DNA of 64,000 nucleotides. Source: Hypericum androsaemum (Eukaryota > Streptophyta > Magnoliopsida > Malpighiales > Hypericaceae). Location: assembly GCA_963995505.1 (NCBI GenBank), contig OZ023195.1, forward strand, positions 2,500,109-2,564,108. The letters run 5' to 3'. Positions 1-11,956 of the stretch are shown here, piece by piece; positions within the stretch are counted from its first letter, which is position 1, and each line of letters starts with the position of its first letter. The translations under genes were made by a program, and so were the position numbers. The notes below the pieces were generated by a model. That model searched no databases, was not told the origin of the DNA, and saw nothing but the letters and a program-made list of their open reading frames with translations.

Positions 1-93
1 GGTAACCAACTCGTCAAGAAACGACCAATCTTTCTCAGCAACATCCTCAAAGCTTACTGCTGCCACAGTCCCCTCGTCCGAAGAAGCCACCAT
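1..93 (-). CDS. 5' end of an unidentified protein, cut by the left edge
   Basis: On the minus strand an ATG at 93-91 opens a frame that stays open to the window edge, giving 31 residues. It starts MVASSDEGTVAAV and is acidic, with no signal peptide or membrane segment visible. The codons look plant-like. I do not recognise the family: the fragment is too short, and the rest of the gene lies outside the window. Sequence further upstream on this strand (94-590) could be leader or an upstream exon. An alternative is that the true start is an exon in that stretch. Confidence 0.35.
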   Translation of the reverse strand, partial: MVASSDEGTVAAVSFEDVAEKDWSFLDELVT

Positions 94-600
94 CACCGCC
101 TGCGGACCAGGAGTACGAGAGGAGCAGCGGGAATGCCAGCCAGGGCAAGACACTGGGTAGCGAACATGACATCTATCGTAACCAAAGGATGTACATTGTA
201 TCTGCATTCGATGACGGGGCAATGACCGACATGACGGTAATCGCAGGGACGAGTACGTCAAGGAAACCGCCACAGAATTCATCGGTGATTACCCGCAAAC
301 AAGCTGAATCAAACTCTTCTCCGCCTACAAAATCGTCTCTTGATTGCTGGTATCGGAAGAAAAAATGAAAAGCAAATGGCTGACTTTAGTGTTGCTATCC
401 TCGAAACCTGGTTCAGGAAATTTAACAAACAGATGGTGAATAAAGTCGGAAGTTAACCTAAATAATCGACGCTTAACCGGAACGACCAGTCGCTCGAGTT
501 GGCGGAGCAGCAAGGATTTTGAATTCCGTGACCACCGAACAACGAACGACCGAGGTGATGGGGTGGCCGCCACTCTGGTAGACATTTATACTTGGGCTCG
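94..600 (-). other. Upstream region of the left-edge gene, with an 86-codon open frame
   Basis: A minus-strand frame at 585-325 encodes 86 residues beginning MSTRVAATPSPRSF. It is rich in Ser and Arg and low in acidic residues near its start, a composition seen in organelle transit peptides. It could be an upstream exon of the left-edge gene or chance. I could not confirm splice sites joining the two. Confidence 0.2.
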
Positions 601-1938
601 GCCCATATTCTATCAATGCTCCTGGAAAATCCAACTCCAAGGAGAGAATAAATTACAGGAGAAGACTTTGGGTGGGTTATACTCGATTAACCATTTTGGA
701 CCAATGTTTTAACATGTTAAAATCCGAAAATCGTAGGGCATGTTATTATTAGGAATATTACTCCTAAAATATTAAAAAAATAAAATCGCACGGTAGGTAA
801 ATGAACCAGGTACCAAACCCGCAGTTTTTTCATTTATGACAAGCTTGTTAGCTTAATGACATTTAAACAATAACCTCAAATTTAATTGACTCAAAACCTC
901 AATAGCTAGTCTTATACAAGTAAACTAGCCAAATTAGAGTACCATATCTCAATCTAAGAGGACGGGGCATCAACCTTTGGCGATGAAATCGAATCGAGCA
1001 GCTACCCTAGGCATAACAAGTTTAACAATTATTTCAAGTAGCAAATTGATAAAATAACTTACTTTTAACTGGTTTAACAATAAATTTGTAGATTACAATT
1101 CATAAATTTTTTACTTTTATCCATATCATAAACTCAATATTTGAATTCAATTTTTTTTTTCAAATTAATACAATAGTACGAATATATATTGCAATAGTCC
1201 ATATTTTATTTTATATAATATTAGTATATTTTTATTATACAGCTAACATATAATAATCCATCGTTGAAAAAGTATTATCATTTTACTGTAAAATTATTAT
1301 ACATACCTACAATATATAATTTAACATTTACAAACTATCAATAATATTATTTTACAAAAAAATAAAATTTCAGTTAACATCTATTATTAATTATCAGCAC
1401 AAACTACTGTCTAGTTGAATACGGCATAAAACATGATGATTAGCTTTGACAAAGAGGCATATTTTTTTATTTTGTTGATATCACATAGATAATTATCGAG
1501 TAGTTTGAGAAAATAATAATATTTTATTACATTGAAACTATTTTGATAATTTGACACATGATACGTCATCAACAACTTAAACAACAAAATCTACACGTAG
1601 ACAATAAACAACATCATTCTGGGAATATTAAATGTGCGTAAACAAATAAATGGTTGTGCAATTGCCGGGAGTAACGGGGATTGAGAGCTGTGAAAATAAA
1701 AATAACCATAGGAATTATATTCAAAATTTAAAACAAAATATACTTTTCCCATTTATTTTCTTTTCATATCACATACTATCCGAGTAATTATCAAACAGAA
1801 TAATCTAAATTTTAGCCGAGTTTATTAACAAACACCCGTAACAAACGTGGGGACCCAATGAAATCGAGCGACCAAATCGAAACCACAGCCGAACCCAATT
1901 AGCAGAAAAGCCGAAGGAGGAGCTCGCATCGGAGAAAA
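601..1938. other. AT-rich intergenic region upstream of the TMCO1-like gene
   Basis: About 1.3 kb of strongly AT-rich DNA with short A/T runs. I see no coding exon, RNA gene or clear transposon end. The final stretch (about 1850-1938) becomes GC-richer and is the likely 5' untranslated leader and core promoter of the gene that follows. Confidence 0.5.
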
Positions 1939-2556
1939 ATGGGAGTGGAAGCAGCCGCCGCCGCCGCCGCCCTCAAGTACGGCGACAGCCTAACGGTGGT
2001 GGGGATCTCGATATGCACGGCGCTCTTCTGCGAGGCCATCTCGTGGGTCCTCATCTACCGTACGGCGTCGTACAAGTCCCTCAAGTCCACCATCGACAAG
2101 GCCTCCAAGAAGCTCGAGACGATGAAGACCACCACAACCGCCGACTCCCCGGGCCCCACCGCGTCCGCCGCCGGCTCCAAGAAGTCTCGATCCCGGAAGA
2201 TGGACCGCGTCGAGTCCTCCCTCAAGGAGTCCACACGCGATCTCTCCCTCTTCAAGTTCAAGTCCGGCGCCGTCGTTGCCCTCGTCCTCTTCGTCGTCTT
2301 CGGCCTCCTCAACTCGCTCTTCGAGGGGAAGCCCGTCGCCAGGCTCCCGTTCCAACCCGGCGGGATCTTCTACAAGATGACCCACCGCGGGCTCCCGGGA
2401 TCCGACGCCGCCGACTGCTCCATGGCGTTTCTCTACTTCTTGTGCTCGATTAGCATCCGCACCAACCTCCAGAAGTTTCTAGGGTTTTCCCCGCCGCGGG
2501 CGGCCGCTGCTATGGGCGGAGGGCTGTTCCCCATGCCTGATCCCAAGACTGCCTGA
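1939..2556 (+). CDS. TMCO1: TMCO1-like calcium load-activated calcium channel (ER membrane)
   Basis: An intact single-exon gene of 205 residues. Known members of this family (EMC3/TMCO1, formerly DUF106) sit in the endoplasmic reticulum, release calcium from overfilled stores, and also associate with the ER translocon. Three hydrophobic helices are visible at about residues 17-38, 108-130 and 158-178. A basic, Ser/Lys-rich coiled-coil segment lies between the first two (about 44-100). The C-terminal part contains RTNLQKFLGF and a Gly/Pro-rich tail, as in family members. Length is close to the usual 185-200 residues. The start follows an Ala-rich MGVEAAAAAAALKYGDSL typical of plant members. 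The GC-rich coding sequence contrasts with the AT-rich surroundings. No lesion is seen. Open frames on the other strand over this gene are shadows. Confidence 0.93.
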   Translation: MGVEAAAAAAALKYGDSLTVVGISICTALFCEAISWVLIYRTASYKSLKSTIDKASKKLETMKTTTTADSPGPTASAAGSKKSRSRKMDRVESSLKESTRDLSLFKFKSGAVVALVLFVVFGLLNSLFEGKPVARLPFQPGGIFYKMTHRGLPGSDAADCSMAFLYFLCSISIRTNLQKFLGFSPPRAAAAMGGGLFPMPDPKTA

Positions 2557-2825
2557 CCGATCTAATCGAGATCCGCCACGGGTCCTTGTTTAGTTCTTCC
2601 TTTAGGGTTTGGTTTTAATTGTTGATTGGGTTCCGAAAGATACTTGCTTTTTCCTCTGTTTGGAATAACAAAAGCTGAAATTGTTGGAATGATTCTAATT
2701 AGGCAATGAGTTGCGCGGATCAGCATCTTCAGTTGTAGGGAATTGGATTTTCTGTTCTTCGAAATGGAGTTGTTCTTGTTATGACTAGATTACCCATCCG
2801 TGTTTAAGCTTCTGTTTTGCAGGTC
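2557..2825 (+). other. 3' flank of the TMCO1-like gene
   Basis: T-rich sequence following the stop codon, probably the 3' untranslated region. No other gene is visible. Confidence 0.5.
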
Positions 2826-3260
2826 TTAGAACTATGAAGTTTGACAATGGACAGATCAGGTTATGTCCAACATTTGGATTTGTTTCACTCGCTAGAGATG
2901 GATGCTGTTGTATCTTATGTTAAGCTTGAGAGGATTTGGAAGTGCTGCTGTTCAAAACACCCTCTGTCCTAGTCTCTCTTTGTACCAGGGTTGCTCTTGT
3001 TCTGTCTAGATTGCTCGGGTTGGAGCTTGTGGTTTTTTCTTCTTAGAACTATTGAGGTTGGACAATGGAAAGAACAAGTTATGTCCAACATCGATTTCTT
3101 TAGAGATGGATGCCGTTGTATCTAAAGTATTGTACCATGTTAAGCTTCAGAGGATTTGGAAGTGCTGGTGTTATGAACACCCTCTGTCGTAGTCTCTCTT
3201 TGAAACAGGGTTGTTCTTGTTATGTCTAGATTGCTCGGGTTGGAGCTTGAGGATTTGCTA
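2826..3260 (+). repeat. Degenerate tandem duplication, unit about 220 bp
   Basis: Two diverged copies lie head to tail, at about 2826-3044 and 3045-3260. Both contain, in order, AGAACTATxGAxGTTxGACAATGG, TTATGTCCAACAT, AGAGATGGATGC, GAGGATTTGGAAGTGCTG, CACCCTCTGTC and TAGATTGCTCGGGTTGGAG. They differ by many substitutions and small indels, so this is an old duplication. It lies between the TMCO1 gene and the coilin fragment. Confidence 0.7.
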
Positions 3261-3261
3261 T

Positions 3262-4095
3262 GTCTAGATTGTGAAGCAGAAGACGATGTGGTTCCTGTCG
3301 TGATAAAGCCCAGACACGTACGCTTTCGGTCACTCCGAATAGGTGCATGTAATTTCAATCTGTTTATTCGTGCTAGGGTGAAACTTGTGCCCGGGTTTGA
3401 CTTTTGACGCTTATTGTCCATCCAGAATGGTGCATGTTAAGTGCATTTGTGACTGACTGGCTAATAAATTTGCTATCTTAGTGGGTGCCAAACAGGCTGT
3501 GGCTGTGCAGAAGGGTGACTTATATGTGGTATGGTTCTTCTATTCTTTATTCTTTGCTTCAATATTTCTTCTTTTCAAGCTTGATTTTTGTAGTTGGAAC
3601 ATTTGTTTATAGGGTTGAGAATCTATTTTGTTACCTTTATTTCCTTCTATGTATTGTTATTAATGGGCGATGAACTTGGTTATGTTTGCAGGAGTCGTTC
3701 TTAGAATGGTCATTGCCTAAACTTTTTGTTGTCCATGAGCTAAATAATGCTTAAGTTAGCATTTAGCAACAGAAAAAAAAATGCTTGAGTTAACTGCAAG
3801 GATCCTATTGGGTGTTGATAGAATTAGAGAAATGGTGTTGAGAAGAAAAGAGAAAAGGAGTTGAGAAGAAAGGAGAAAGGGAAAGAGACTTCTTTATTAT
3901 ATTTCTTGATGCTTAACATGTGTTGGACTTTCCCTTTATAAAGGGAAAGAATTGGAAGAGACATAGTCTAGAATGGAAAGAGACAAAGTCTAGATACATG
4001 TAATCAAACAAATGAAGAATGTAGTAAATAGATGCATCGCATCACGCTCCCCACATAACATTAACTGTAATTTGGCCAAATTTCAGATTCAGTCA
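3262..4095 (+). pseudogene. Coilin gene fragment (one exon plus intron), copy 1
   Basis: The stretch at 3269-3345 translates to EAEDDVVPVVIKPRHVRF. This matches the conserved middle motif of plant coilin (EAEDDVVPVVI-PGHIRF), the scaffold protein of Cajal bodies. The rest, to about 4095, is intron-like T-rich sequence. The whole piece matches 54510-55327 at high identity and in the same order, so it is one arm of a duplication. No other coilin exon is present here. The homology stops at about 4095 and jumps directly to the 3' end of the F-box copy, so about 3 kb that exists in the second arm (55330-58383) is missing. This is a non-functional fragment. Confidence 0.75.
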
Positions 4096-4161
4096 GATTC
4101 TAATGCCTCGATAGTTGCTTCCAATCAAACACCTTGATTCTCAAACAGAAATAATGGAGGC

Positions 4162-7100
4162 TTAGTTCTGGTTTAGCAAAACCAGAGTCTCCTTGTAAGC
4201 AACCAAACGACTTAACAGACTAGTGACATGATTCATGGACTGAGTTGTTTTGCTAGTCAGATTGTAACAAGCCAGCTCCATCTCCTCCTGTCTCAGCCGG
4301 CTGTACACAATGTCACCTCTACCTGTGTAATATCCGACTATGTGGGATAAACTTAAATGGGTTTAATCAAGCATATTAAGTTATTCAGTAAGATAATAAT
4401 ATATGATATTAGAAAATAATAATACAAATTGGTAATCAAGATATTCTAAAAATGTGGTTCGATAAGATTTAGATGATTATTTATTTAAGCTAACCCTAAA
4501 TAAGTGAATTTAAAACTTGCTATGATCAATCAGATAATTAGATGTGTTACAAAAATGTCGATTGGTTCTTAAATTTACAAGAGGATGTGATTTAAATAGT
4601 AAGGAAGTGAGATACGAATTCAGAAAGTTTCCAATTATTTTAAGTAGGTAAAGAATTATGAAATAAAACAAGATAAGTTAAAAGATAACGAAAACGTGGT
4701 TGAAATAAAGGAAAAAGAATGTTACGTGGCTGAATAGAGAAAATGACAACACATAAAGAAAAGGTAAAGATAAAAAAATAATAAGTTAGTTAAATTTTAT
4801 CTCTTAACTAAAGATAAGAACCAAAGAAAGTTAAATAAAAAAAGGGATAAATGAGCCAAGATAAATCTGAAAAAAGAAGAAGGTGAAAACGTGGCAAAGA
4901 GGAAAAAAATGGTAAAAACGTGGCGACTAATAGGGTTGTCCACCAAAATAAAAATCTAATATATAATGAATTGGTGAGCTTTGTCGCTCCCAGTTACTTA
5001 CCTACTGAAACAAAGTGTTAAGTAGAAACTGTAGATGAAGAGGCAAAAAGCAAGCAAACCGAAACACACACAAAAAAAAGAAGAAAAGAAAAAAGGGCCG
5101 AAGAGAAAGCTCACAGGGGTAAGCTTCCGAGACAAGATTATTTGTTCTTGAGTAGGATTATTACATGGAAGAAATTAAGTAAACTGCAATTAAATAGCAA
5201 CCATGAAATTTATCCAAGTAAGTTTGTTTTAGGTTGATCTAGTGCTTCCAATTGACAAGATATGTGGAAAGATGAAACAATGAAATTGTAAATCAGAAAA
5301 CTGTCCAAAACATGTTAATTGGATAATACAACATGGATTGAGCAAGACAGAGAATTTATAAGAGATAAAAAAAAAGGAACCAACTAAAGAAATTAAAGAA
5401 GAAGAAGTAACCGAGAGAACCCAAAGGGAATAAGTCACGGAGCCAAGTTTTGATTTATTCACTTATTATTTGAAGTTAATAGATTATATATGGTGCTAAA
5501 CTTAAAGGTTCGCATATATGATCATTGTCGGAAAGATGTGTTGATGCAAGTGTCTAAAAGAATGGATTGTTAATATAATTGGAAGACAAGTCAATGGTTG
5601 CTTGAATACAATTGGAGAAATTGAACGCAATATAAGGTAGAATTAAATTAATACTTGATAGAATGAGTTGCATGGATGAACTGATAAAGTTTGATACATA
5701 ACTTGATTATTGAATACAAGTACGAGAGTTAAGTGGGGAGATGATGATTTCTCTTGAGGACTAAAATTAAAATCGATTGTGAATCATGGAAATCATTAGA
5801 TTGGTTAAGGAAATTAGTGTGATTGAAAGTATATAGTAATTATAGGTGTTAACCGAAGCAAAGAAAATTGGTACCATAACTGAGAAAAGAATAAACAGGA
5901 CAAATGTAAGTATTTAATCTAGTAAAAGAAAAATTGAGTATAGTTTCTCTGTGACAGGTTTTGGAATATATTTCCAAAAGATTTGAAAACAAACTTTGTC
6001 GGGATTTGACTGGAGGAATTTTTGTATTAGAAAGAGGACGGTCATTCGAGATGGTCGTCGAGCCAAAATAGGTAAACAAATAATATGTGACTCGTGCTTT
6101 CTTTGGCGCACTCTATTTATTTGTCATGATTTAAATATGGTATTATTAGTTCATATTGTGCATTTGTCATATGATGATGTGAGATTATGATATGTGAATA
6201 TTTGGTTAATTTGGCCCAGCTCGGGCATTCGATATATTTGATCGGTTTAGAGTTTATGAATTTGTGTGATACAAAGATCTATTTGATATGGATGGTTCTG
6301 CTATATGATATGGACGTCTAGTAGGCAGAGGTCTACCCGTGACCAACCGAGGATGTTGGCATATGTGCACATATACTGAGGATACAATGGATTCTGATAT
6401 GATCTGTTTGGCCGGCAGGGTTGGATTCTGATGGCGCCTTTGAGATATGGTATCCTCGTGTCGGAGTTGGAGTGACACTATCTAGAACTTGCCGAACGTT
6501 CGTCCAGTTTTGTGATTTAATTTTGGAATTATGTGTTCATGTGTCAAATTGCGTGACGGAATGGGACATTGCGTAGTTTGCTCATGTTTTTGTGACTTTG
6601 TGATTATATGCTATATTTGGTCATCTGGTAAGTATGATCTTTGAGTAATGTACATCTCCGCATAATTCATTTGCCATATTAGTTATATGCATGTTTTAGG
6701 AATATTTGTGCATTGAGTAGCTAAATAAATTACGATGCATATCTTATTTGTTTACTGGGTGTTCCAAAATACTCATCCCCCACCCACCAGTTTTGCAGGA
6801 ACTCATACACGAGTTGTGTTAGCTCGGAGATCTACTCTGATCGTACCAAGTCCGATTTATTCTCCAGGACTTGCATTTTGTATTTTGCTCGAGGTCTCCA
6901 GTTTGTATTTTGCTCTTTCATCTAGAAGCTCCGTAGTCACAAGATTTGCTTTGATCTTGGAAATGTTTAATTATTAAGAGTATATTAATTTTGTTTAATT
7001 GAACAAAGGCTGGCTAGATCTTTGTGTGTGATTTAAGTAGTCAAAGTCTAGCGCCGGTCACCGACCACAGATTTGGGTCGTGACAACCTGTGAAACCAAC

Positions 7101-8126
7101 TATTCTTTCGTTAATTGTGATGTGTGTGCTCTCAATAATTTTGGTCCAAGAAGCGACCTTGTCGTACTCTTTCATCACCCACATCTCCGAACGGTCGTCC
7201 TTCTGAACCATCATGGAGAGGCATCCCTCGTATACATGAAGTGAAACATCATCACACCGGCGGCAAAAAGAGCTGGGCACAGCGATTTTATCGCTCACAT
7301 GATCTCCGCCAAGGTGAAACGACAACAGGAAAAGATCATTCCTTCCAACGGCTTCATATTCCTCACCGTCGTCATATTCCCAAGCGTCCTCACCGTCGTC
7401 ATATTCCCAAGCGAGCCAGTGGCACACTCCGTTCATGAATACATAGTAATACGGGAGATGTGTCTCAGGCCAAGAACAAGTTACCGTTTCCCAACTTCTT
7501 GTCTTCAAGGAGAAGACATTGGCCGTCAAGGGAGGTCGCAGGTAAAAGCCTGTGATGGCGACTAGCTTGTAGTCGTCGTCTACCGAACCAAACCCGTGCG
7601 CCACACAATCATCAGGGAGAAAGTGCGAATAGGCCACGGCCTTCCTTATGCTCGGATTCAGAAACAACACATTTAATCGGCAAATAAGGCATGCGACACC
7701 ATCACAGTAGCCGACAATTCTAAAACTGTAGTAACTCGCCATGGGAGGAATGTCCTCCACGTGCGTTGGAACGAGGCCGTCGAGGAAAAGACAACACCCG
7801 AAGTTGGTAGGCCACTGCGGCTGAAGGAGGAGCAGTCGATCCTCTTTGGGTCGGAAAGTGTTGAGGTGGTCGGTAGCGAATCACTTGGTTGATATCAGAT
7901 GCCGCAGCCTTTTATCGATTGAACGGAACCTGAGGAGGGTTTTCACCGGCAACCGCAACCAGATCTCGTTCAGAATTTCCTCGGGCACGTAGGAGCAGCT
8001 TCTCTTGTTCTTCTTTTTCTCCTTTTCATGGTCATCAACTTCGCCTCCTCTAAGTCTTCTTTCCTCGTCTTCTTTCCTCTTCTTTCTTCGATTCTTGTTT
8101 GCTTCAGCCATTCTGGCTTCCTCCAT
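4162..8126 (-). pseudogene. F-box/F-box-associated protein pseudogene, copy 1 (split by a solo LTR)
   Basis: Reading from 8126 down: a Lys/Arg/Glu-rich leader, then an F-box (VPEEILNEIWLRLPVKTLL), then an F-box-associated region. F-box proteins bind SKP1 and choose targets for SCF ubiquitin ligases. Three lesions are visible. A TGA replaces the Arg codon (CGA in copy 2) just after RHLISTK, at about 7881. A 12-bp in-frame loss removes SPVF-type residues present in copy 2. A 2,760-bp LTR is inserted at 4326-7085. The C-terminal part beyond the insertion is still found at 4162-4320 and ends at the same stop codon as copy 2. The 150-bp segment that is expanded in copy 2 is present here once (7698-7847). 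F-box and FBA pieces are clear; the gene is dead. Confidence 0.85.
4326..7085. mobile_element. Solo LTR, probably Ty3-gypsy type, inserted in F-box copy 1
   Basis: The element is 2,760 bp. It starts TGTAATATCC, ends GGGTCGTGACA, and has TG...CA termini. It is flanked by the 5-bp duplication ACCTG (4321-4325 and 7086-7090). The intact sequence of F-box copy 2 around 58610 runs straight through this site, which proves the insertion. No gag, pol, primer-binding site or second LTR is present, so this is a solo LTR left by LTR-LTR recombination. The long LTR, the TGTAAT start and the motif near 6770-6800 (ACTCATCCCC followed by TTTTGCAGG) resemble LTRs of plant chromoviruses; that family assignment is an inference. 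Confidence 0.85.
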
Positions 8127-8129
8127 ACT

Positions 8130-10282
8130 TTATTCTCAATTCTCTCTAGCTATAAAATCACCAGAAATTTTATCCAAACGCACCTGACCATAAATATGGA
8201 AAACAATTTCTTACCACTCCAATTTTGATATCCTCTGTGGAAAGTTTACAAAACTTTAAAAAAGACTACCATCTTTTAACAATTATAAAAATATATTTTT
8301 TCAAACAAGATAAAATTTTATTCTAAAAAAAGTTACACGATGAACAACCAATTACATCAAGAACATCTAAAAGGGCAGATGCAGCATACAAGCAAAGAAT
8401 AGAGTAATTAAAAATTGGAGGCTTGCCTTCTCTCCCCCCAGAGATAAAACAAAGTTAGGGATCGGCAACATAGACTCTCTCGGCAGTATGTTCTAATATA
8501 TAGAAACACATATGCACTAATTAGGGGAGGACATAATCAGGAATTTCTATCAAAAAAGGAAACAACGAATTACGGAGGCGAGTTTATGTGTGCTTATAAA
8601 AAAATAATTAGGAATTTCTTGAATATGATTTGTGATTCATAAAAAAAAGGAGATTAGGAATTTCTTGAATATGATTTCTTGACTAATTAGGAATTCCTAA
8701 TATTTTTTATAGTTAAGACGTACAGATTTTTTAGAATAAGATTTGTGATTCATAAAGAAACTAATTAGGAATTTCTTGACTAATTAGGAACTTCTTGGAG
8801 TTAACAAGTCATCTATTTAAAAAAAACTACAAACGAAATGAAGAGTTCTCCGATCTATTTAAGAACCAAATTGAATCTAATTGAACTAGAAATGTTTTGG
8901 TAACAACTTAAGAAGGGTTCTTTTAGATTGTATACTTTACACTTTTTATTTGTGACGTAAAATCATAATGTAAATTTTTTTATTATTTGTAGTTTGAGAT
9001 CAAAATCTTTTGAGGATAGGGAGAATGTTTGCTTCTTGAACCACGAGATTCGTGCAATATCAAAAAAAAAAGTGGCATAATGTAAGACATTAGTGCTAAG
9101 CAGGCAAATTAGCTCGAGTAGTGATGGTGCTTGTGAAATTATTATTTGATTGACGATTATTATCTTTGATTTATTTTATTTGGTATCTGGTTCAATGGAG
9201 AGATAAAAATAATATTGAAACGTTGATAATTATGACAATACCGGTTGATAATTCTATATTGTTTAGTGCAAGTGTAGGGTGCAAATTTATGCTACCTCAA
9301 TTTTTGAGTTGTACATCTACCCATCTAGAGTAATAACAGAAAAGATGATGCGCCGTTTCACCCTCTGACGTTATTTTGAAAATCTTCAAGGGGATAATTA
9401 CGTAAAATATTCACTGATCAATGCAAATCACCTCATATTATTCTCAGTTTTATGCATAACCAAGATATCTGAAGTTGTAATTTTGTCAACGTTAAATACT
9501 TGTTATAAGCTTTGTCATCATTCAAAAAATTTATCATGTTTGAGTCTGGATTAGTGACCCGTTAGAATATGTGTTAGTCAAACTTGGTGAATACACGGAT
9601 ACCATATTTGTATATAAAAGAATGATCACCGGAATTACTGGTTGGAGTAAATAATAATTTTTTATTTAATTAAGACGAACAGCTTTTTTAGAACAAGATT
9701 TGTGGTTCTGTTAGTGCCAGTTTCGCGGTTCGTATTTTTCTCTCATACTGCGGACGGTATGATCTCCGTTTGTTTTTCAATTAATCCATATAGAAACTCC
9801 TCTACTGACTGATGCCAGTAAGCGAATTCAAGTAAAGTTCTTCTTCCAATCATAGCATTTAACAAATCATATCAAGTAATAAATAGAAAGAAATATAAGA
9901 ATGTATTTCGTCTACAATTTTAGAAGAAAGATCATTATTCACTCACTTGTTCTAAAAATTTTAAAATTTAATCTTGTCAACGTTACATAAATACAAACCT
10001 ATTATTCATTAAAAAATTGATTCAGATTCGAACATGTTATATGAATATAATTTCTTAAATTAGAATCGAATCAGATTCAAATACGGTTTGATTCAAAAAA
10101 AATTAATTCAGATTCAAAGAGACTCATACGAATCATAATTTCTAGAATTCGTATTTAGCGAAATCGAAGCCGATTGATTAGTCTCATGTGATTTTACATT
10201 TTTTTTTCGGTGAAACGATGTCGTTTTGGAGTCGACATAGCAAATTAATGCTAATATATATTGTGGCTAAATAGTTATATTT
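8130..10282. other. AT-rich intergenic DNA with short degenerate repeats
   Basis: About 2.1 kb without a convincing gene. Around 8610-8810 the motif AATTAGGAATTTCTTG recurs about five times in imperfect form. A related motif at 8713-8755 (AAGACGTACAGATTTTTTAG) recurs near 9669. These look like remnants of a small repeat. Confidence 0.5.
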
Positions 10283-11170
10283 TATTGGAAATATTAGTAA
10301 ATAAACTATGGTTTGACCATATATAAATCGTAAACACAATAATAGACGAGTGTAAGAGATAACTTACAACCACACTTTGAGCAAAGTGTGAATATCGTCT
10401 TTCCAAGGTAGGAGACTCCAGATTGTGTCCTCCTCTTTGATCGTCACGAATTCGGATTTAATCCTGGACGAGGCCACAGCAAGCCGTGTGCCCTTAAACT
10501 CTTATTACCCGCCTTATAGCTTCAGGCCTCCATGGGTAAGAGAGTTCCCAAGGTACAACGCCCAATCACGTGAACAATAGGAAGCACTATTAAACACCTT
10601 TCGAACCTTTAGTGGTGTAGAACCCCGACACTATGCAAATGAGAATGCCTATGCTAAGGGGGAGAGAGGAGAGTAAAACTCTAAGTGAGTTTTTGGTATA
10701 TTTCAAATGAGAGGAGGAGGTCCCCTTTTATAGGGAGGATTTGAGACCCCATTTAATTCTGGAATAATGGCAGTCATTAATCCCCCTATTAACCATGGTC
10801 AATAAATGAGCGGTTACAGCCATTAACGCTCCCTATTAACCACGGTCAATAAACGAGCGGTTACCAGAGTCATAAATCTCGAACTCATGACGACCGATAA
10901 AAGCCACATCACTTTGAAGCCAATTTTTATTCACACTGAGAATTAATTTTCCGCAAGTGTCATTCATCGTTACGAAACTTTCTCAACGTGTTTCGCATAT
11001 ATCATATGACACCCAAAACCAATTGGCGTGACCTGCATTAGCTCAAAGTTCCTAAGAAATTATATTTAATTAGAATATTTTTTTCTAATTATTCTCTTAG
11101 GCCCAAACCCAACATACACCTATATGTTGGGCCAACCTCCTCGATGGATTAAAAATTCAATTCTCCAACA
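10283..11170 (-). repeat. 3' LTR of the copia element
   Basis: 888 bp, ending CTCCAACA, with a terminal TATTGGA where the other LTR has TGTTGGA (the terminal G is mutated to A). It is otherwise almost identical to 16674-17561. Confidence 0.92.
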
Positions 11171-11182
11171 ATCCCCCACATG
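11171..11182 (-). other. Polypurine tract of the copia element
   Basis: On the minus strand the bases just before the 3' LTR read ATGTGGGGGAT. This is the expected primer site for plus-strand synthesis and confirms the element's direction. Confidence 0.7.
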
Positions 11183-11380
11183 AATGCAATTGGCAGATAT
11201 GTTATGATATGAGCCTACCAATGCTACATGCAACTTGGAGTTCTGCGAGAATTAGTTGCATTAGGAAAGGTGGTTGAAAGCCTTGAACCTTCCTTAGTGA
11301 AGTACTTTCGGATATACTTGCCAACCAGTGGACACGATGCCTTGAACTGTTCGACGTTTTATGTATACCAAGACAAAGGT

Positions 11381-11730
11381 ACTCACACAACTCCTTCTCA
11401 AACCACTACTCGGTCCTTTCGTTGTTGTCCATTTTGGCCCTGGACTGCCTTGGAAACTTCATCGAATGCTCTAGAAATTTAGCCCTTAACTCATCTCATA
11501 GAAGCGGCCCCTTCACATTCGACATAGGTGATCTCTTATAAGCGGCCCCTTCACATTCGACATAGGTACTCACACAACTCCTTCTCAAACCACTACTCGG
11601 TCCTTTCGTTGTTGTCCATTTTGGCCCTGGACTGCCTTGGAAACTTCATCGAATGCTCTAGAAATTTAGCCCTTAACTCATCTCATAGAAGCGGCCCCTT
11701 CACATTCGACATAGGTGATCTCTTATAAGG
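11381..11730 (-). repeat. 187-bp tandem duplication inside the copia element
   Basis: The segment starting ACTCACACAACTCCTTCTC at 11381 starts again at 11568. Both copies are nearly identical through TGATCTCTTATAA. It lies between the RNase H end and the polypurine tract, in the 3' untranslated part of the element. Confidence 0.85.
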
Positions 11731-11956
11731 AGTATCCTGCCATACCCCACTTATATATACTCGAAGTATAAGGATCATTAAAAGCTTAAAGCTTAACCTC
11801 CCAATGGACAGGTCTATCACTCTTTCATCATAGGAATAGGTAAGGAACTCAATTTCCCGAGTGCTTTGTTCGACCCTAGCCTCACAATTTGGTTGTCCCT
11901 TTGAACCTGCAGATCGGGATTTACGATCCAGGTTGGGTTGCCATCATGGGTTTAGG

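Noticed and set aside
1990..2453. Long frames overlapping the TMCO1-like gene in other frames
   Set aside because: They are GC-rich shadows of the real gene, with biased composition and no domain.
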